NCBI GenBank assembly: GCA_964353875.1
Contig: CAYGXU010000124.1
Span: 1-9,103 of the forward strand
DNA: 9,103 nucleotides
Direction: 5' to 3'
Source: MGNI01 sp964353875
GTDB taxonomy: Bacteria; Chloroflexota; Anaerolineae; Anaerolineales; E44-bin32
The number at the start of each line of letters is the position of its first letter. The stretch's first letter is position 1. The translations under genes were made by a program, and so were the position numbers. Below, piece by piece: positions 7,201 to 9,103 of this stretch. Under the pieces are notes generated by a model. The model was not told the origin of the DNA. It ran no database searches and saw only the letters and a list, made by a program, of their open reading frames with translations.

Positions 7201-7297
7201 ATCCCTATGATCATCTCAGATATATTCTCCCATTAATAATATGGGGTGTATTTCATTCTCGTGGGCAACAATTGCCATTTTGTGAGGAGATAGGGAT
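7201..7297. other. Possible folded element of nested complementary segments
   Basis: ATCCCTAT (7201-7208) is exactly complementary to ATAGGGAT (7290-7297). Inside lie CTCA (7215-7218) with TGAG (7283-7286), a hairpin cccat/atggg (7229-7233 with 7241-7245) and a hairpin ggcaa/ttgcc (7264-7268 with 7272-7276, three-base loop). Together they could form a branched RNA, but the stems are short and the strand is unknown. I do not match it to a known riboswitch or small RNA. Confidence 0.2.
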
Positions 7298-7356
7298 AAA
7301 GCTCGATTTCACTGCCTCTAAGCACCATACGCCTTTTTCCAGCGAGGATCTATCAT

Positions 7357-7384
7357 CCAGGGAATGCATGGACAATGACCCTGG
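7357..7384. repeat. Inverted repeat just upstream of the hisS -35
   Basis: CCAGGG (7357-7362) and CCCTGG (7379-7384) are perfect reverse complements around a 16-base spacer. The right arm ends four bases before the -35 hexamer, so it could be a regulator site or the stem of a weak hairpin. It is followed by a second small hairpin, ttcat/atgaa (7385-7389 with 7394-7398), and five Ts. Confidence 0.35.
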
Positions 7385-7433
7385 TTCATTGAGATGAATT
7401 TTTGTGTATGCTATAATGGCACGATTGTCCATG
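7367..7433. repeat. 10-bp inverted repeat bracketing the hisS promoter
   Basis: CATGGACAAT at 7367-7376 is repeated as its exact reverse complement at 7424-7433. The two arms bracket the whole promoter (7389-7417), and the right arm begins at the predicted transcription start. Paired inverted sites on either side of a promoter suit a repressor or looping regulator. The left arm lies within the spacer of the CCAGGG/CCCTGG repeat. Confidence 0.4.
7389..7417 (+). promoter_or_regulatory. Strong sigma70-type promoter for hisS
   Basis: The -35 TTGAGA (7389-7394, five of six bases) is separated by 17 bases from a perfect -10 TATAAT (7412-7417). A TG at 7409-7410, one base before the -10, makes it an extended -10 promoter. 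Transcription should start near A7424, leaving a leader of about 152 bases before hisS. This is close to the bacterial housekeeping consensus. Confidence 0.85.
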
Positions 7434-7575
7434 GGGTCAAATTCGAATAGCGATCTATTGGCACTATACCCACCGTTTCCCAACAGAGATGATGATTTTC
7501 GCGAAGGTAAATCTCGGTTTGATCCATATTCCGCGACGAAGTTGTAGTATTTGATCGAAACTCAGGAGCACGAAT

Positions 7576-8847
7576 ATGACTTCTGTACAACCGGTGAAAG
7601 GCACTCGAGATTTCTACCCAGAGGAAATGACATTCCGTCGATGGCTTTATTCCTGCATTAAAAAAGTCTCCGAATCCTTTGGATATCAAGAATATGAAGC
7701 CCCAATCCTTGAACGCCTTGAACTTTATGCAGCCAAATCAGGTGAAGAACTGGTAAGTGAGCAATCCTATATCTTTAAAGATCGCGGTGGAGAGATGGTT
7801 GTGTTGCGGCCAGAATTAACATTATCATTAGCTAGAATGGTGGCTATGCGCATCAAATCACTCCCAAAACCCATCCGTTGGTGGTCGTATGGACCCTTCT
7901 GGCGATATGAACGACCCCAACGAGGTCGAACGAGGGAATTCTTTCAATGGAATATCGATTTGCTTGGTATTGACACCCCCCAAGCCGATGCCGAGTTGGT
8001 TGCAGTAGTTGCAGCTTTCTTTCGTGAATTGGGGCTTGGTCCGGACAAGGTTCGTATTTTAGTCAATAACCGTCGTCTTGCGGATCATCTACTACAAACC
8101 ATTGGGATCCCCCTTAACCGTCGGGTGGAAATATTTCGTTTAATCGATCGTAAAGAGAAGATGTCGGAATCCGCTTGGCGTGCCTATGCCTCGGAACAAG
8201 GGCTTAATCAAGAACAATCAGACCAACTTGAGCTTGTCCTCTCTAATCATCAGGCCTGGCAGTCTTGGGATGAATTGAGCCGCTTTTTCGAAGCCTGTGA
8301 AGCTTTAGGGATCAGTGATTTTGTATCTTACGAACCCACGATTATTCGAGGGCTGGATTACTATACTGGAACTGTTTTCGAGGCCAGGGATGTTACAGGT
8401 GAAGAACGCGCCATTTTAGGCGGCGGGCGTTATGACAACCTCGTTTCGGATGTCGGCGGCGATCCCCTTCCTGGGGTCGGCTTTGCTATGGGGGATGTCG
8501 TTATTCAATTGGTGCTGGAAAAATATGGCGTCATCCCGAAAATTCGTGTTCATCCGGCCGATGTTCTTGTTGCCACATTTGACGACACGACTATCAACGC
8601 TGCTCTTTCGCTGGCTTCGAAATTGCGAGAACAAGGGTTAAAGGCTGAGTGGTATCCAATCCCCGAGCGGCTACCAAAGCAATTCAAGTACGCTGACAGA
8701 CAGGAAATTCCCATTGTTGCACTCATTGGTCCAGATGAGATTGCCAATAACACAGCAACGGTTAAGGATCTTCGAAAAGGTACTCAGGAAACGCTTCAGC
8801 GTGATGCCGTTGGAGCATATATTCGGCGCTTGCTTGAGATCGATTAG
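7576..8847 (+). CDS. hisS: Histidyl-tRNA synthetase
   Basis: This class II synthetase charges tRNA-His with histidine using ATP, in the cytoplasm. The 423-residue protein is of normal bacterial length. In order it shows KGTRDFYPEE (8-17), the first conserved block; the motif 2 region, GPFWRYERPQRGRTREFFQ (106-124); the histidine-specific RGLDYYTGTVFE (258-269) with catalytic R258; LGGGRYDNL (281-289); the motif 3 region, PGVGFAMGDVV (299-309); and an anticodon-binding domain (about 327-420) containing the common KQFKYAD and VKDL elements. Motif 3 has GDVV where many enzymes have G-x-E-R, so the usual motif 3 arginine is absent. The ATG start has AGGAG (7564-7568) seven bases upstream and an in-frame TGA at 7552-7554. 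It stands alone on its transcript apart from the tRNA-His gene 32 bases downstream. Confidence 0.97.
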   Translation: MTSVQPVKGTRDFYPEEMTFRRWLYSCIKKVSESFGYQEYEAPILERLELYAAKSGEELVSEQSYIFKDRGGEMVVLRPELTLSLARMVAMRIKSLPKPIRWWSYGPFWRYERPQRGRTREFFQWNIDLLGIDTPQADAELVAVVAAFFRELGLGPDKVRILVNNRRLADHLLQTIGIPLNRRVEIFRLIDRKEKMSESAWRAYASEQGLNQEQSDQLELVLSNHQAWQSWDELSRFFEACEALGISDFVSYEPTIIRGLDYYTGTVFEARDVTGEERAILGGGRYDNLVSDVGGDPLPGVGFAMGDVVIQLVLEKYGVIPKIRVHPADVLVATFDDTTINAALSLASKLREQGLKAEWYPIPERLPKQFKYADRQEIPIVALIGPDEIANNTATVKDLRKGTQETLQRDAVGAYIRRLLEID

Positions 8848-8862
8848 AGTTCATGATAGAAT
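8834..8862 (+). promoter_or_regulatory. Promoter of tRNA-His, overlapping the end of hisS
   Basis: The -35 TTGAGA (8834-8839) lies within the last codons of hisS. Seventeen bases later comes the -10 TAGAAT (8857-8862), preceded by TG at 8854-8855 (extended -10). Transcription would begin near 8869, about 11 bases before the tRNA. The -35 sequence, spacing and TG are identical in design to the hisS promoter, which supports both calls. Confidence 0.75.
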
Positions 8863-8879
8863 GCGCTCAATTGGTTCTC

Positions 8880-8952
8880 GGTGCCCGTAGCTCAATGGCA
8901 GAGCGTCCGGCTGTGGACCGGAAGGCTGCGGGTTCGAAACCCGTCGGGCACC
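8880..8952 (+). tRNA. tRNA-His, anticodon GTG
   Basis: A full cloverleaf folds. The acceptor stem is 8881-8887 with 8945-8951 (all seven pairs Watson-Crick), the D stem is gctc/gagc (8890-8893 with 8901-8904), the anticodon stem is tccgg/ccgga (8906-8910 with 8918-8922), and the loop carries GTG at 8913-8915. The variable loop is five bases. The T stem is 8928-8932 with 8940-8944 (one G-U pair), with loop TTCGAAA. G8880 serves as the histidine-specific G-1, opposite C8952 at position 73; this pair is the main identity element read by HisRS. The 3' CCA is not encoded after C73 (the next bases are CAC), so it must be added enzymatically. The gene lies 32 bases after hisS on the same strand, with its own promoter. 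Confidence 0.97.
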
Positions 8953-9103
8953 CACTAAAAATTTCAGCCACGTCATTCTCCAATTCAAAAGAGAGCAAGA
9001 ACAATGTGCCCTTCTGTTATGCTGGTATGAAGGATTCTTTCAAATTCTGTAACTGCTCAGGCTGATGGGGAAATCAGATAAAAGGTCAGAGGAAGCTCGG
9101 GAG

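Larger units (their letters stand above)
6948..7575. other. Divergent intergenic region (628 bases), no convincing protein gene
   Basis: This stretch separates the minus-strand membrane block from hisS. Its open frames (the longest 76 codons) have no family resemblance or ribosome binding site and look like noise. What it does hold: the membrane block's first ribosome binding site, a 12-bp palindrome (6965-6976), a weak candidate minus-strand promoter (7047-7076), a set of complementary segments between 7201 and 7297, inverted repeats around 7357-7433, a strong plus-strand promoter (7389-7417) and a roughly 152-base hisS leader. I see no T-box hallmark (no GGTGGNACCGCG-like antiterminator sequence) ahead of hisS. 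Confidence 0.75.

Noticed and set aside
7167..7397. 76-codon open frame in the divergent intergenic region
   Set aside because: GTG start without a ribosome binding site, no family resemblance, uneven composition, and its end overlaps the inverted repeats and the -35 of the hisS promoter.
7424..7575. T-box riboswitch controlling hisS
   Set aside because: The conserved T-box antiterminator sequence is not present and there is no terminator hairpin before the start codon.
7253..7689. Minus-strand open frames opposite the hisS leader and start
   Set aside because: One runs into the hisS coding region antisense and neither has a ribosome binding site or recognisable sequence; they look like shadows.
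8853..9065. 70-codon plus-strand frame after hisS
   Set aside because: It runs straight through the tRNA-His gene, and the remainder has no protein-like character.
9062..9077. Terminator after tRNA-His
   Set aside because: CTGAT/ATCAG is a five-pair hairpin with no T-run, more than 100 bases beyond the tRNA.

Overview
The window reads as a mid-GC bacterial chromosome fragment with strong GGAGG-type ribosome binding sites, a near-consensus sigma70-type promoter and tightly coupled genes. The gene mix (a selenocysteine elongation factor, a diverged Hyf/complex I-like membrane module, a coiled-coil protein of unknown function) would suit an anaerobic or facultatively anaerobic lineage. My best guess is Chloroflexota, Anaerolineae-like, but this is an impression from protein style and not a demonstrated assignment.

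Layout. Positions 3-89 (+) look like the last codons of a gene that enters from the left. It converges on a five-gene block on the minus strand (6947 down to 199). In transcription order the block holds a 523-aa NuoL/M/HyfD-like membrane protein (TTG start), a 203-aa HyfE-like membrane protein (GTG start), a 465-aa NuoN/HyfF-like membrane protein (GTG start), a 392-aa soluble coiled-coil protein and selB. The first three genes are joined by two identical GTGA stop/start overlaps. The last two follow after gaps of only 46 and 51 bases. I see no convincing terminator inside the block, so it may be one transcript.

Positions 6948-7575 form a 628-base divergent intergenic region with no convincing protein gene. 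It holds a weak candidate promoter for the minus-strand block, a 12-bp palindrome just upstream of that block's first ribosome binding site, several inverted repeats, and a strong extended -10 promoter (7389-7417) driving hisS to the right. hisS (7576-8847) is a complete histidyl-tRNA synthetase gene. A second promoter of the same design (8834-8862) lies across the end of hisS and should drive tRNA-His(GTG) at 8880-8952. The enzyme and its tRNA substrate therefore sit side by side with matching promoters. Positions 8953-9103 hold nothing I can identify.

The most unusual part is the membrane module. It has the HyfD-HyfE-HyfF order but no hydrogenase, ferredoxin or quinone-module subunit beside it, and two of its subunits lack lysines that are normally essential for proton translocation in this family. 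Either it is a repurposed membrane arm or it uses a changed ion path. Its linkage to a long coiled-coil protein and to selB is unexplained.
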